DNA from: AC-32 sp038237925
Lineage (GTDB): Bacteria > Actinomycetota > Thermoleophilia > Gaiellales > Gaiellaceae
NCBI GenBank assembly: GCA_038237925.1
Contig: JBBRYF010000011.1
Coordinates: 31,544 to 95,543, forward strand
DNA length: 64,000 nucleotides
Reading direction: 5' to 3'
Made by a program: the position numbers and the translations under genes. Below, in pieces: positions 22,004 to 30,309 of the stretch. Numbering within the stretch: position 1 is the first letter of the stretch; every line of letters starts with the position of its first letter. The notes under the pieces were generated by a model. It saw only the letters and a list, made by a program, of their open reading frames with translations. It made no database searches and was not told where the DNA came from.

Positions 22004-24364
22004 CTAGCGACGAGCCGTGGGGGCGGCTGCAGGCGACTCCGCCCGCTGAACGACGAGCTCGAGGTGGCCGGTAAGTCCGGTCAGGTCGATCGTCTCAGGA
22101 TCGAAGAAGCGGTCGAACGGCTCGCCGTCGAGGGTGATCTCTCCGAGTTGCTCCCCGCGCGGGAGGCGTAACCGCAGGCGGAGAGGCCCCGTCAGGCCCT
22201 CGGGCACGTCGAGCTGCCCCCGAACGGCCGAGGCGCCGGCATCGAGCGAGTACGAGAGCGGGCCGAAGCTCGTCTGCATGTGCCGCACCTCGATCCGCTT
22301 GCCCGGCTCGAGCCACGCCCGCGGCGTCGAATACGCGAGCTCGAGCCCGCGCGGCTGGCCGCTCGCATCGGTCGTCTCGTGGACGAGCGTGAGCCGCAGC
22401 GTCTCGAGGAAGAACGCATTGTTCGCGCTGTTCGGCGGCCGGTGCATCGAGCGGTAGTACTGGCCGCCCACCGGCGCGATCGTCGAGCCCTCGCCGGAGA
22501 CGAAGGTGTTCTCCGTCATTCCGGCCCCGAGCTTGCCGTAGAGGCTCAGCAACAGCTGGTCGGGCTGGTCGTTGTCGGCGAGGAAGCGGGCGACGTTCGT
22601 CCCGTACACGTCGTCGGAGCCCGGGGTCTGGTAGCCGGGATTCGTCACGCCCGTGTGCGGGCTGAAGCGCACGAGCCCGAGGAAGCGCCCGCCGTGGTTC
22701 TCGAGATAACGGAGCAGGCCGACGGCCTCGGCGCTTCCGGGCCGGAAGAACCCGGAGGCGAGCACATACGGCATGACGAGGTTCCAGTAGCTGCCCCGCT
22801 TCGAGGCGCTGAGCTCGTCGTACGGCTGCTCCCGACCGTCGACGAGCGCGATCGGCACGAACAGCGATCCGTCCGGCAGCGCGGTCTCGGCCGCGGCGAC
22901 GGCGCCTCGCAGGCCGGCCTCGAGGCGCGCCGCGGTCGCGGTCGCCGCGTACGCGAGCTGCGGGTACCCGGTGCGTGCCCAGACCCCGGCCATCGCCTGC
23001 AGACCCTGCAGCGCGAGCACCTGGGCGTGCAGCCCGTAGATCGGGCCCACGATGTCCGAGCCGTAGCGCTCGCGGTTCAGCAGACCCACGACGCCGGTGT
23101 CGAGCTGGCGGCCGAAGGACTCGACGTCGCGCCGAAACCGCGGCGTCACCTGCGCCACGTACGCGCGGTCGTCGAAGCGACGGACGTAGTCCGCCGAGGC
23201 GGTCATCCGCTCCCCGGCCGCCCGGTTCGGAAAGAGGCTCGGCGCCTGGAGTGCCGCCTCGAGAATCGCCCGCTCGACCCCGCGGAAGCCGTAGCTGCCC
23301 ATCACCTCGGCGACGTCCGGAAGTTCCCACGAGAACCGCCCGTAGGAGTTGCCGAGGCTGTAGCGCCAGGACATGAGCAGGTTCTGGATCAGCAGATTGC
23401 GCTCGGCGTCGTAGACGCGCTGCTCGGGGACGACCAGCTCTGCGCCGCCGGCCAGGCGCCGCGCCCAGTAGGCCGCGAGCGAGCTTCGCGCCCGCTCGTA
23501 CGTCGCGCGGTTCAGCCGGACCGGCTTCGTCCGCCCCGGCTCGTTGAGCCAGGCGACGTAGACGATGCGCGGCTGCCGCGCCGCGAACACGAGCGAGGAC
23601 CCGTCGACTCTGGCGCCCTTGCTGAAGAGCAGTCGCGCGCGCGTGCCCAACCGCAGCTGCGTGCCGACCCGGCGCAGGTGCCGGTCCGACGGCGTGAGGC
23701 GGAGAGAGGCCTGGCGGACCCGCGCGTCGCCGGGATCGACGCTCAGCCGCAAGAAGCTGACGAGCGAGCGCGTCTGCGGGATCCGTGCGGCGAACGACTC
23801 CTGCCGGTAGTGAACGCCGTCGGCGTCGACGTACGAGGTCTCCAGGATCGGCAAGTAGCCCTCCGCGAGGTTGGGCGTGCCGAGACGGGCGAGGCAGGAG
23901 CCGTACCGTTCGCTGCCGCGCTCGCCCACGGAGACGGTCAGGCGCGGCCCGTTCGCGAGCTCCGACACGATCTGGCTCCCGTCCGCCACGTGCAGGTCGA
24001 TCTCCCCCGCCCCACCCGCACCGTGCGGCTGGCCGAAGGGGAGGTAGTAGATCCCGGAGTCCGTGAGTCGGCTGGGCTTGAGGCCGGCGGGGCGACCGAC
24101 GAGCATCAGCGGGTGCAGGCGGCCCGCGACTCCGGCGTAGGTGGGCCCTTCCGGAGAGGCCAGCAGCTCGTTGCCCCACGCGTCCTGCTTCTGCGCGAGC
24201 GCGTTGTAGAGGCCGTCGGCGTAGGCCGCGTCCGTGTGCAGCGCCGCGCACTCGGACGCGGGGCGTCCGCCTCCGGCGGCGGCGCTTGCCGCCCCGGCGG
24301 TCACGACGAGGAGACCCACGAGCGCCAGCCGCGCCCACGACCAGCCCGCGGGAGCCGGCGTCAC
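22004..24364 (-). CDS. large secreted protein, glycosidase-like (alpha/alpha barrel suspected)
   Basis: I place the start at GTG 24364 (VTPAPAGWSWARL), giving 786 residues; the open frame extends 37 codons further. The first 32 residues are a signal peptide with a hydrophobic core and AAAGGG after it. Residues 40-330 look beta-rich. From about 345 on there are paired helices with aromatic and acidic clusters (SWRYSLGNSYGRFSWELPDVAEVMGSYGF, YLENHGGRFLGLVRF), resembling six-hairpin glycosidases and lyases. A final beta domain (from about 690) resembles glycosidase accessory domains. No family-defining catalytic pair could be named with confidence. It probably cleaves or binds polysaccharide outside the cell. 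Confidence 0.7.
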   Translation of the reverse strand: MTPAPAGWSWARLALVGLLVVTAGAASAAAGGGRPASECAALHTDAAYADGLYNALAQKQDAWGNELLASPEGPTYAGVAGRLHPLMLVGRPAGLKPSRLTDSGIYYLPFGQPHGAGGAGEIDLHVADGSQIVSELANGPRLTVSVGERGSERYGSCLARLGTPNLAEGYLPILETSYVDADGVHYRQESFAARIPQTRSLVSFLRLSVDPGDARVRQASLRLTPSDRHLRRVGTQLRLGTRARLLFSKGARVDGSSLVFAARQPRIVYVAWLNEPGRTKPVRLNRATYERARSSLAAYWARRLAGGAELVVPEQRVYDAERNLLIQNLLMSWRYSLGNSYGRFSWELPDVAEVMGSYGFRGVERAILEAALQAPSLFPNRAAGERMTASADYVRRFDDRAYVAQVTPRFRRDVESFGRQLDTGVVGLLNRERYGSDIVGPIYGLHAQVLALQGLQAMAGVWARTGYPQLAYAATATAARLEAGLRGAVAAAETALPDGSLFVPIALVDGREQPYDELSASKRGSYWNLVMPYVLASGFFRPGSAEAVGLLRYLENHGGRFLGLVRFSPHTGVTNPGYQTPGSDDVYGTNVARFLADNDQPDQLLLSLYGKLGAGMTENTFVSGEGSTIAPVGGQYYRSMHRPPNSANNAFFLETLRLTLVHETTDASGQPRGLELAYSTPRAWLEPGKRIEVRHMQTSFGPLSYSLDAGASAVRGQLDVPEGLTGPLRLRLRLPRGEQLGEITLDGEPFDRFFDPETIDLTGLTGHLELVVQRAESPAAAPTARR

Positions 24365-24674
24365 GCGCCGCACGCCACGCTGCCGGTCGGCGCCGAGCGT
24401 TCGCTTGCCACGGTGCGAATCTTGGCCGAACGCGCGGCCGGACAGCGATAGAGCGTGCACTCGCGCGCGCGTCAACCTTTTCCCCCGGGGGACCCCCGCG
24501 TGCTTTCCCCCAAGGACACCGTAGCCCGCGCCGGCGCGCGGATGGGTGACGGCTTTGAACCGAAAGCGTGCCAGCGTTTAGGCTGGCCACGGGACTCGCT
24601 CTGGCCGCCGCGCTCCGACGGAATAGGCCGAGGGGGAGCCTCGTTCGACGACCGCAACGACCCCAAGGAGGAAG
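24365..24674. other. divergent intergenic region
   Basis: About 310 bases between the secreted glycosidase-like gene and the DHA2 exporter, read apart. I see the 12-bp palindrome TCCCCCGGGGGA (24481-24492), and AAGGAGGAAG just before the exporter ATG. No gene is convincing here; the region probably holds both promoters. Confidence 0.5.
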
Positions 24675-26105
24675 ATGAGCTCCGACCGCCGCTGGCTGAC
24701 CCTCGCGATCGTGGGCGCCGCATTCTTCATGACCGTCCTCGACGTCGCGATCGTCAACGTCGCGATCCCCTCGATCGAGAAGGACCTGCACATCTCCGAG
24801 CAGACGGTGCAGTGGGTGATCACCGCTTACGCGATCGCGTTCGGCGGATTCCTCCTGCTCGGCGGGCGAATGGCCGACCTCCTTGGGCGCCGCAGGATCT
24901 TCATCGTGGGGCTCGTCCTCTTCACGATCGCCTCGCTCGTGTGCGGCTTCGCCAACGGCGCCGGCTTGCTCTTCAGCGCGCGCGCCATGCAGGGCCTGGG
25001 CGCGGCGATCATCTCGCCCGCGGCCCTGTCGATCGTGACCACGACCTTCCGCGAGGGCGCCGAGCGCAACAAGGCGCTCGGGATCTGGGGCGCCCTCGGC
25101 GGCTCCGGCGCGGCTGCGGGCGTGATCGCCGGCGGGATCCTGACCAAGTACCTCGGCTGGGCGTGGATCTTCTGGGTCAACGTCCCCGTCGGGGTGCTCG
25201 TGTTCCTGCTCACGCTGCGCTTCGTCCCGGAGAGCACGGCCGACCTCGGCCACCGGAAGTTCGACGCGGCGGGCGCGGTCACGATCACGAGCAGCCTCGC
25301 GCTCTTTGTCTACGCGATCTCGAAGGCGCCCGACGTCGGCTGGGCGACCGCGCGGACGATCCTGCTGCTCGTCGCCTCCGGCGTGCTCGGGCTGATCTCC
25401 GTCGCGATCGAGATGCGCAGCTCGGCGCCGCTGATGCCGATGCGGATCTTCCGGCTCAGGTCGCTGCTCGCGGCGAACGTCGTCGGCTTCCTGCTCGGGG
25501 CGGTGATCTTCGCGGACTTCTTCGTGCTGACGCTCTACGTCCAACAGGTGCTCGGCTGGACGGCGCTCAGGACCGGCGTCACCTTCCTCGCGACCGCGGG
25601 GACGACGGTGATCTGGGCAGGCGTTGCGCAGGCGCTGACGACCCGGTTCGGCCCGCGGCCCGTGATCGTGATCGGGATGCTCGTGCTCGCGGCGTCGCTC
25701 GCGTGGTACACGCAGGTCCCGGTCGGGGGCCACTACTGGCCAGACCTGTTGCCGGCGTACATCACGTTCGCGCTCGGGCTCGCCTTCGCGTTCGTGCCCG
25801 TCTCGATCGCCGCGTTCCTGGAGGTGGAGGCACACGAGGCAGGCCTGGCGTCCGGCCTGCTCAACACTTCACAGCAGGTGGGGGGAGCAATCGGGGTTGC
25901 GATTGCCGCCACGATCTTCACCACCCAGGCGAAGAGGCTCCTCAAGACCGGCCATGACCCGGCACAAGCCTTCACCTCGGGCTACCAGCACGCCTTTTGG
26001 GCGTTGCTCGCGCTCTCGCTGGCGGGTGCGCTGGCCGCGTTTGTGCTTTTGCGCGGGACCCGGGTGCCGGTCGCCGAAGGCGAGCCCGCGCAGGCCGCTG
26101 CCTGA
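24675..26105 (+). CDS. DHA2-family MFS drug exporter
   Basis: A 476-residue protein from ATG 24675 with AAGGAGGAAG upstream. About 14 membrane segments are visible, the DHA2 (EmrB/QacA) layout. It opens with FFMTVLDVAIVNVAIPSIEKDL, the conserved D of segment 1, followed by QWVITAYAIAFGGFLLLGGRMADLLGRRR, the motif A loop between segments 2 and 3. It is a proton-coupled exporter of hydrophobic compounds at the inner membrane; the substrate cannot be told. There is no linked regulator or membrane-fusion gene. The cbs gene starts 25 bp after its stop and could be co-transcribed. Confidence 0.93.
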   Translation: MSSDRRWLTLAIVGAAFFMTVLDVAIVNVAIPSIEKDLHISEQTVQWVITAYAIAFGGFLLLGGRMADLLGRRRIFIVGLVLFTIASLVCGFANGAGLLFSARAMQGLGAAIISPAALSIVTTTFREGAERNKALGIWGALGGSGAAAGVIAGGILTKYLGWAWIFWVNVPVGVLVFLLTLRFVPESTADLGHRKFDAAGAVTITSSLALFVYAISKAPDVGWATARTILLLVASGVLGLISVAIEMRSSAPLMPMRIFRLRSLLAANVVGFLLGAVIFADFFVLTLYVQQVLGWTALRTGVTFLATAGTTVIWAGVAQALTTRFGPRPVIVIGMLVLAASLAWYTQVPVGGHYWPDLLPAYITFALGLAFAFVPVSIAAFLEVEAHEAGLASGLLNTSQQVGGAIGVAIAATIFTTQAKRLLKTGHDPAQAFTSGYQHAFWALLALSLAGALAAFVLLRGTRVPVAEGEPAQAAA

Positions 26106-26130
26106 CGACCAGCCGTTACGCTTGCCGCCG

Positions 26131-27528
26131 ATGGCGCGCGACTACCCGACGCTGCTCGAGCTGGTCGGCAACACCCCGCTCGTCCGGCTCCAGAACGTCG
26201 TGCCGGACGGCGCGGCGACGGTGCTGGCGAAGCTCGAGTACCTGAACCCTGGCGGGTCGATCAAGGACCGGATCGCGATCACGATGATCGACGCGGCCGA
26301 GCGCGAGGGGAAGCTCAAGCCTGGCGGGACGATCGTCGAGCCGACCTCCGGGAACACCGGCACCGGCCTCGCGATCGTCGCCGCACTGCGCGGCTACCGC
26401 TGCATCTTCACCATGCCCGACAAGATGAGCCGCGAGAAGATCTCACTGCTCAAGGCGTTCGGCGCCGAGGTGATCGTCTGCCCCTACGCGGTCGCGCCCG
26501 AGTCGCCGGAGAGCTACTACTCCGTCTCCGACCGGCTCGCCGAGGAGATCCCGGGCGCGTACAAGCCCGACCAGTACCGCAACGAGGGGAACCCGCGCTC
26601 GCACTACGAGTCGACCGGGCCTGAGATCTGGAGGCAGACCGGCGGCGAGCTCGACGCGCTCGTAATCGCGGTAGGCACCGGCGGCACGATCACCGGCATG
26701 GCGCGCTACCTGAAGGAGCAGAAGCCGGAGCTGACGATCGTCGGCGCCGACCCCGAGGGCTCGATCTACACCTCAGGCCCGGAGAAGCAGCACCCGTACC
26801 TGGTCGAGGGCATCGGCGAGGACTTCTACCCCGAGACATTCGACCCGTCGGTCGTCGACCGCTGGGTGACCGTCTCCGATCGCGACTCGTTCCTGACCGC
26901 GCGACGGCTGGCGCGCGAGGAGGGCCTCCTCGTCGGCGGCTCCGGCGGCACCGCGGCGTGGGCCGCGGTCGAGCTCGCGAAGGAGCTCGGGCCCGGCAAG
27001 ACCGTCGTGACGCTCTTCCCCGACGGCGGCCGTGCCTACCTGTCGAAGTTCTACGACGACAACTACCTGGCCGAGCTCGGCTTTCTGGAACGCCGGGAGC
27101 CGACGCCGCGCGTGGCCGAGGTCCTGCGCTTCAAGCACCAGAACGGCGGCGCGCCGGACCTGGTGACGATCGAGTCGCACCAGAAGGTCGGCAGCGCGAT
27201 CGACCTGATGCAGCAGTACTCGATCTCCCAGCTGCCCGTGATGCGCCACGACTCCGGCGGCTCGCTGGCCGACGTCGTCGGCTCGCTGCACGAGCGCGGT
27301 CTGCTCGACCTGGTCTTCCGCAACCCGGACGCGCTGAACGAGGAGGTCGCGGCCGCGATGCAGCCGCCGCTCACGGCAGTCGAGGCGGAGGAGTCGCTCG
27401 ACGAAGTCGTCTCGGCGTTGAGCAGCGGCAGCCCGGCGGTGGTCGTCGCAACCCGCGGCCAGCCGACCGGCATGCTGACCCGCTCCGACCTCTTGGAGTA
27501 CCTATCCCGCGGCCGGGGCTCGACGTGA
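26131..27528 (+). CDS. cbs: cystathionine beta-synthase
   Basis: PLP enzyme joining serine and homocysteine in reverse transsulfuration. It has 465 residues from ATG 26131. The catalytic domain (1-335) begins LLELVGNTPLVRLQNV, has the PLP lysine in NPGGSIKDRIA at about 41-51, the substrate loop EPTSGNTGTGL at about 70-80, and the phosphate loop VGTGGTITGMARYL near 191-204. The C-terminal 110 residues hold two CBS modules (PDLVTIESHQKVGSAIDLM and the final VVVATRGQPTGMLTRSDLLEYL), which distinguish it from cysteine synthase. Bacterial relatives lack the heme domain, as here. The next gene overlaps by four bases (GTGA). A cystathionine gamma-synthase/lyase downstream completes the route. Confidence 0.93.
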   Translation: MARDYPTLLELVGNTPLVRLQNVVPDGAATVLAKLEYLNPGGSIKDRIAITMIDAAEREGKLKPGGTIVEPTSGNTGTGLAIVAALRGYRCIFTMPDKMSREKISLLKAFGAEVIVCPYAVAPESPESYYSVSDRLAEEIPGAYKPDQYRNEGNPRSHYESTGPEIWRQTGGELDALVIAVGTGGTITGMARYLKEQKPELTIVGADPEGSIYTSGPEKQHPYLVEGIGEDFYPETFDPSVVDRWVTVSDRDSFLTARRLAREEGLLVGGSGGTAAWAAVELAKELGPGKTVVTLFPDGGRAYLSKFYDDNYLAELGFLERREPTPRVAEVLRFKHQNGGAPDLVTIESHQKVGSAIDLMQQYSISQLPVMRHDSGGSLADVVGSLHERGLLDLVFRNPDALNEEVAAAMQPPLTAVEAEESLDEVVSALSSGSPAVVVATRGQPTGMLTRSDLLEYLSRGRGST

Positions 27529-27752
27529 CCGAGCGGCTGGAAGAGCTGCTGCGCGAGGCGTTCCCGGGCGACGGGGTCGCGGTCGAGGACCGCACCGGCG
27601 GCGGCGATCACTTCCAGGTGACGGTGACGAGCCCGCGCTTCAAAGGCCTGTCGCTCGTCGAGCAGCACCGCCTCGTCTACGACGCGCTCGCAGCCCCGCT
27701 CGCTGATGGCACCATTCACGAGTTGAGGATCAAGACGAGAGGAGCCGAGTGA
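27525..27752 (+). CDS. BolA-family protein
   Basis: A 75-residue protein from GTG 27525, overlapping the cbs stop and itself overlapped by the glutaredoxin start, both by GTGA. BolA features are a helix-turn region LEELLREAFPG, the strand pair VAVEDRTGGGDHFQVTVTS containing a His that can ligate an Fe-S cluster, and FKGLSLVEQHRLVYDAL, the FxGxxxxxRHrxVY signature (here with EQHRLVY). BolA proteins pair with monothiol glutaredoxins to bind or deliver [2Fe-2S] clusters; direct fusion of the two reading frames by overlap supports a one-to-one complex. Confidence 0.93.
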   Translation: MTERLEELLREAFPGDGVAVEDRTGGGDHFQVTVTSPRFKGLSLVEQHRLVYDALAAPLADGTIHELRIKTRGAE

Positions 27753-28111
27753 GCGACGAGCTGCGCGACCAGATCAAGGGCATCATCGAGGGCGAGCACG
27801 TGGCGCTGTTCATGAAGGGCACGCCGCAGTTCGTGATGTGCGGGAACTCGCACCGCGCGCTCGAGGCGCTGCGACGGGCCGGCGCGCCGGTAACGGCGGT
27901 GGACGTCCTCCCCGACCCGCGCATCCGCGAGGAGCTCTCGGCGCTCTCAGGCTGGCCGACGATCCCGCAGGTCTTCGTCGGCGGCGAGCTCGTCGGGGGC
28001 GCCGACATCGTCGAGGAGCTCGAGACCTCGGGCGAGCTCGAACAGACCCTTCGCGCGAAGCTCGGCGACGAGTACCGCGGCGGCGAAGAGCGGGTGGTAG
28101 CCGTCGCCTGA
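27749..28111 (+). CDS. monothiol glutaredoxin (Grx4/GrxD family) with CGNS site
   Basis: A 120-residue glutaredoxin from GTG 27749. GEHVALFMKGTPQFVMCGNS is the start of the fold; the active-site motif here is CGNS at about 31-34 where the family normally has CGFS. GWPTIPQVFVGGELVGGADIVEEL is the glutathione-binding second half, with the cis-Pro TIPQVF and GGADI. It would assemble a bridging [2Fe-2S] cluster with glutathione or a substitute thiol, together with the BolA protein encoded just before it. Actinobacteria generally use mycothiol or other thiols, so the ligand is uncertain. A short tail of about 15 residues follows the domain. Confidence 0.93.
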   Translation: MSDELRDQIKGIIEGEHVALFMKGTPQFVMCGNSHRALEALRRAGAPVTAVDVLPDPRIREELSALSGWPTIPQVFVGGELVGGADIVEELETSGELEQTLRAKLGDEYRGGEERVVAVA

Positions 28112-28120
28112 CCGCGTTAT

Positions 28121-28149
28121 CTCTCGGTCGTCCGACACACGACCGAGAG
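28121..28149 (+). promoter_or_regulatory. 11-bp hairpin overlapping the ribosome binding site of the DUF2269 gene
   Basis: CTCTCGGTCGT (28121-28131) pairs perfectly with ACGACCGAGAG (28139-28149) around a 7-base loop, seven bases before ATG 28156. The right arm contains the GAGAGG that would serve as Shine-Dalgarno. It may terminate the cbs-bolA-grx transcript or restrict translation of the next gene. Confidence 0.6.
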
Positions 28150-28155
28150 GGACAC

Positions 28156-28728
28156 ATGGACCAGGCCGTCGCAGCACCAGCCGACGCGCGCCGTCGCACG
28201 TCGATCATCGTCACGAGCGCCATCGTGATCGCGCTCGTCGCCGTCTCGATCCTCTTCGCGGCGAACACGCAGTGGTACTTCGTCTTCAAGATGCTCCACG
28301 TAGGCGCGGCCGTCGTGTGGGTCGGCGGTGGCCTGTTCCTGGCGATCTGCGCGGTGATCGCGGAGCTCGCGAGCAACGACGACCAGCTGCTCCAGGTCGG
28401 CTACTGGGCCGAGACCGTCGCCGGACGCCTGTTCCCGCTGATGTCGTTCGTCGTGCTCGGCTTCGGGATCGCGATGACCGCGAACGGCGACATCGCCTAC
28501 AACCAGTTCTGGATCGTCTTCGGCCTGGTCGCCTGGGCGCTCTCGGCCGCGACGGGGATCCTCTTCCTCGGACCGGAGGCGAAGCGGCTGAACAAGGCCG
28601 CGGCGGCTCACGGCCCGAAGTCGCCCGAGGTGCAGGGCCGGCTGCAGCGGATCCTGCTCGTCGTCCGCGTCGACGTCGCCCTGATGTTCCTGATCGTCTT
28701 CGACATGGTCGCGAAGCCGTTCAGCTAG
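28156..28728 (+). CDS. DUF2269 family membrane protein
   Basis: A 190-residue protein from ATG 28156. It has four to five hydrophobic segments: one at about 19-40, KMLHVGAAVVWVGGGLFLAICAV at about 45-67, LFPLMSFVVLGFGIAM, FWIVFGLVAWALSAATGILF, and a C-terminal VDVALMFLIVFDMV. The KxLHxxxxxxWxGG motif is typical of DUF2269 and related CopD-like domains, in which a membrane His may bind heme or copper. It probably acts at the membrane in redox or metal handling, but no function is established. It is preceded by a stable hairpin. Confidence 0.85.
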   Translation: MDQAVAAPADARRRTSIIVTSAIVIALVAVSILFAANTQWYFVFKMLHVGAAVVWVGGGLFLAICAVIAELASNDDQLLQVGYWAETVAGRLFPLMSFVVLGFGIAMTANGDIAYNQFWIVFGLVAWALSAATGILFLGPEAKRLNKAAAAHGPKSPEVQGRLQRILLVVRVDVALMFLIVFDMVAKPFS

Positions 28729-28756
28729 GCCACTCCGCGTAACTACAATCGACGGC

Positions 28757-29908
28757 GTGGACTTCGAGACCCGCGCCATCCACGACGGGCAGGAGCCGGA
28801 CCCGGCGACCGGCTCCGTCACGGTGCCGATCTACCAGACGTCCACGTACGTCCAGGACGCGGTCGGCGAGAACAAGGGCTACGACTACTCGCGCTCGGGG
28901 AACCCGACGCGGACCGCCCTCCAGATCTGCCTCGCATCGCTCGAGGGCGCCGAGCACGGGACCGCCTTCTCGTCGGGCCTCGGCGCGACCACGACGCTGA
29001 TGCACCTGCTCGAGCCCGGCGACCACCTCGTCGCCGTGGCCGACGTCTACGGCGGGGTCTACCGGATGTTCAACCAGGTCTACGAGCCGAAGGGGTACAA
29101 GTTCGACTGGGTCTCCGCCGAGGAGATCAACGAGGGCCTCGCGGACCGACTCGACGAGCGCACGCGCATCGTCTGGCTCGAAACGCCAACGAACCCGCTA
29201 CTGAACATCGTCGACATCCGCGCCGCGGCCGAGGCCGCACACGCGGCCGGCGCGCTCGTCGTCGTCGACAACACCTTCGCCTCGCCCTACCTGCAGCAGC
29301 CGCTCTCGCTCGGCGCGGACATCGTCCTCCACTCGACGACGAAGTACCTCGGCGGGCACTCCGACCTGATCGGCGGCTTCCTGGCCACGGACGACCCGAC
29401 GATCGCGGAACGGCTGACCTTCCTGCAGAAGTCGCTCGGCGCGGTGCCGGGTGCCTTCGACTCGTGGCTCGTGCTCCGCGGCCTGAAGACCCTCGCCGTG
29501 CGGATGCGCAAGCACTGCGAGAACGCGCACGCGATCGCCGCGTTCCTGGAGCGCCACCCGCTCGTCGAGCGGGTCCTCTACCCCGGCCTCCCCTCGCACC
29601 CGGGCCACCGGATCGCCGCGCACCAGATGCGCGACTTCGGCGGGATGGTCTCGTTCCTCGCGGAGTCGGAGGAAGAGGCGATCGCCCTCTGCTCCCGCAC
29701 GAAGATCTTCCAACTGGCGGAGAGCCTCGGCGGCGTCGAGAGCCTGATCGAGCACCCCGCGCGCATGACGCACGCGTCCACTGCGGAGGCGCCGTTCGCA
29801 GCGCCGCGAAACCTCGTACGGCTCTCGGTCGGGATCGAGTCCGCGGACGACCTGCTCGCCGACCTCGAAGTCGCGCTCGTCCGCTCGGCCGCGGCCGCCG
29901 GGGCTTAG
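28757..29908 (+). CDS. cystathionine gamma-synthase / gamma-lyase (PLP, MetB/MccB type)
   Basis: A 383-residue Cys/Met-metabolism PLP enzyme from GTG 28757. YDYSRSGNPTRTALQICLASLEG carries the Tyr/Arg pair; FSSGLGATTTLMHLL the phosphate loop; VVVDNTFASPYLQQPLSLGADIVLHSTTKYLGGHSDLIGG holds the PLP Asp and the catalytic Lys in STTKYLGGHSD (about residue 199). The family includes both synthase and lyase forms, which sequence alone does not separate here. With cbs 2.6 kb upstream, a gamma-lyase role (cystathionine to cysteine) is likely; the combination would give full reverse transsulfuration. The stop overlaps the next start by one base. Confidence 0.93.
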   Translation: MDFETRAIHDGQEPDPATGSVTVPIYQTSTYVQDAVGENKGYDYSRSGNPTRTALQICLASLEGAEHGTAFSSGLGATTTLMHLLEPGDHLVAVADVYGGVYRMFNQVYEPKGYKFDWVSAEEINEGLADRLDERTRIVWLETPTNPLLNIVDIRAAAEAAHAAGALVVVDNTFASPYLQQPLSLGADIVLHSTTKYLGGHSDLIGGFLATDDPTIAERLTFLQKSLGAVPGAFDSWLVLRGLKTLAVRMRKHCENAHAIAAFLERHPLVERVLYPGLPSHPGHRIAAHQMRDFGGMVSFLAESEEEAIALCSRTKIFQLAESLGGVESLIEHPARMTHASTAEAPFAAPRNLVRLSVGIESADDLLADLEVALVRSAAAAGA

Positions 29909-30309
29909 TGCCCCGCGTTCCGGTGCCGGCCGAGGTGGCCGAGTTCCTCGGCGCCCCGAACCCGGCAGTCGTGGGAACGCTCAGGGCCGACGGCTCGCCG
30001 CACACGGTTCCCACCTGGTACGACTGGGAGGATGACCGCGTCCTGCTGAACATGGAGGACAGCCGGCTGCGGCTCGGCTACATGCGGCGCGACCCGCGCG
30101 CATCGTTGACGGTGCTCGGAAGCGGCGACGACGGTTGGTACCGCCACGTGAGCCTGCTCGGGCGGATCGTCTCGATCGAGGACGACGCCGACCTCGAGGA
30201 CATCGACCGCCTCGCCCTCCGCTACACCGGCAAGCCCTTCCGCACGCGCGACAAGAAGCGCGTCAGCGCGTGGCTCGAGCCCGAGCGCTGGCACGGGTGG
30301 GGCACATAG
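29908..30309 (+). CDS. PPOX-class FMN/F420-dependent protein
   Basis: A 133-residue split-barrel protein from GTG 29908 (one-base overlap with the upstream TAG). VAEFLGAPNPAVVGTLRADGSPHTVPTWYDWEDDRVLLNMEDSRLRLGYMRRDPRASLTV is the classic pyridoxamine-phosphate-oxidase-like start used by actinobacterial F420 or FMN reductases. It ends early (about 133 residues), as small PPOX proteins do. Known relatives reduce quinones, biliverdin or aflatoxin-like substrates with F420H2; cofactor and substrate here are undetermined. It overlaps the following hydrolase gene by 13 bp, indicating co-translation. Confidence 0.88.
   Translation: MPRVPVPAEVAEFLGAPNPAVVGTLRADGSPHTVPTWYDWEDDRVLLNMEDSRLRLGYMRRDPRASLTVLGSGDDGWYRHVSLLGRIVSIEDDADLEDIDRLALRYTGKPFRTRDKKRVSAWLEPERWHGWGT

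Noticed and set aside
22095..25835. 1246-codon minus-strand open frame
   Set aside because: It covers two real genes in other frames or strands (secreted glycosidase-like gene and DHA2 exporter) and is repetitive in Arg, Asp and Glu, a typical G+C shadow.
26131..27528. Cysteine synthase instead of cystathionine beta-synthase
   Set aside because: The PLP domain alone would fit, but two C-terminal CBS modules and a linked cystathionine gamma-synthase/lyase favour cystathionine beta-synthase.
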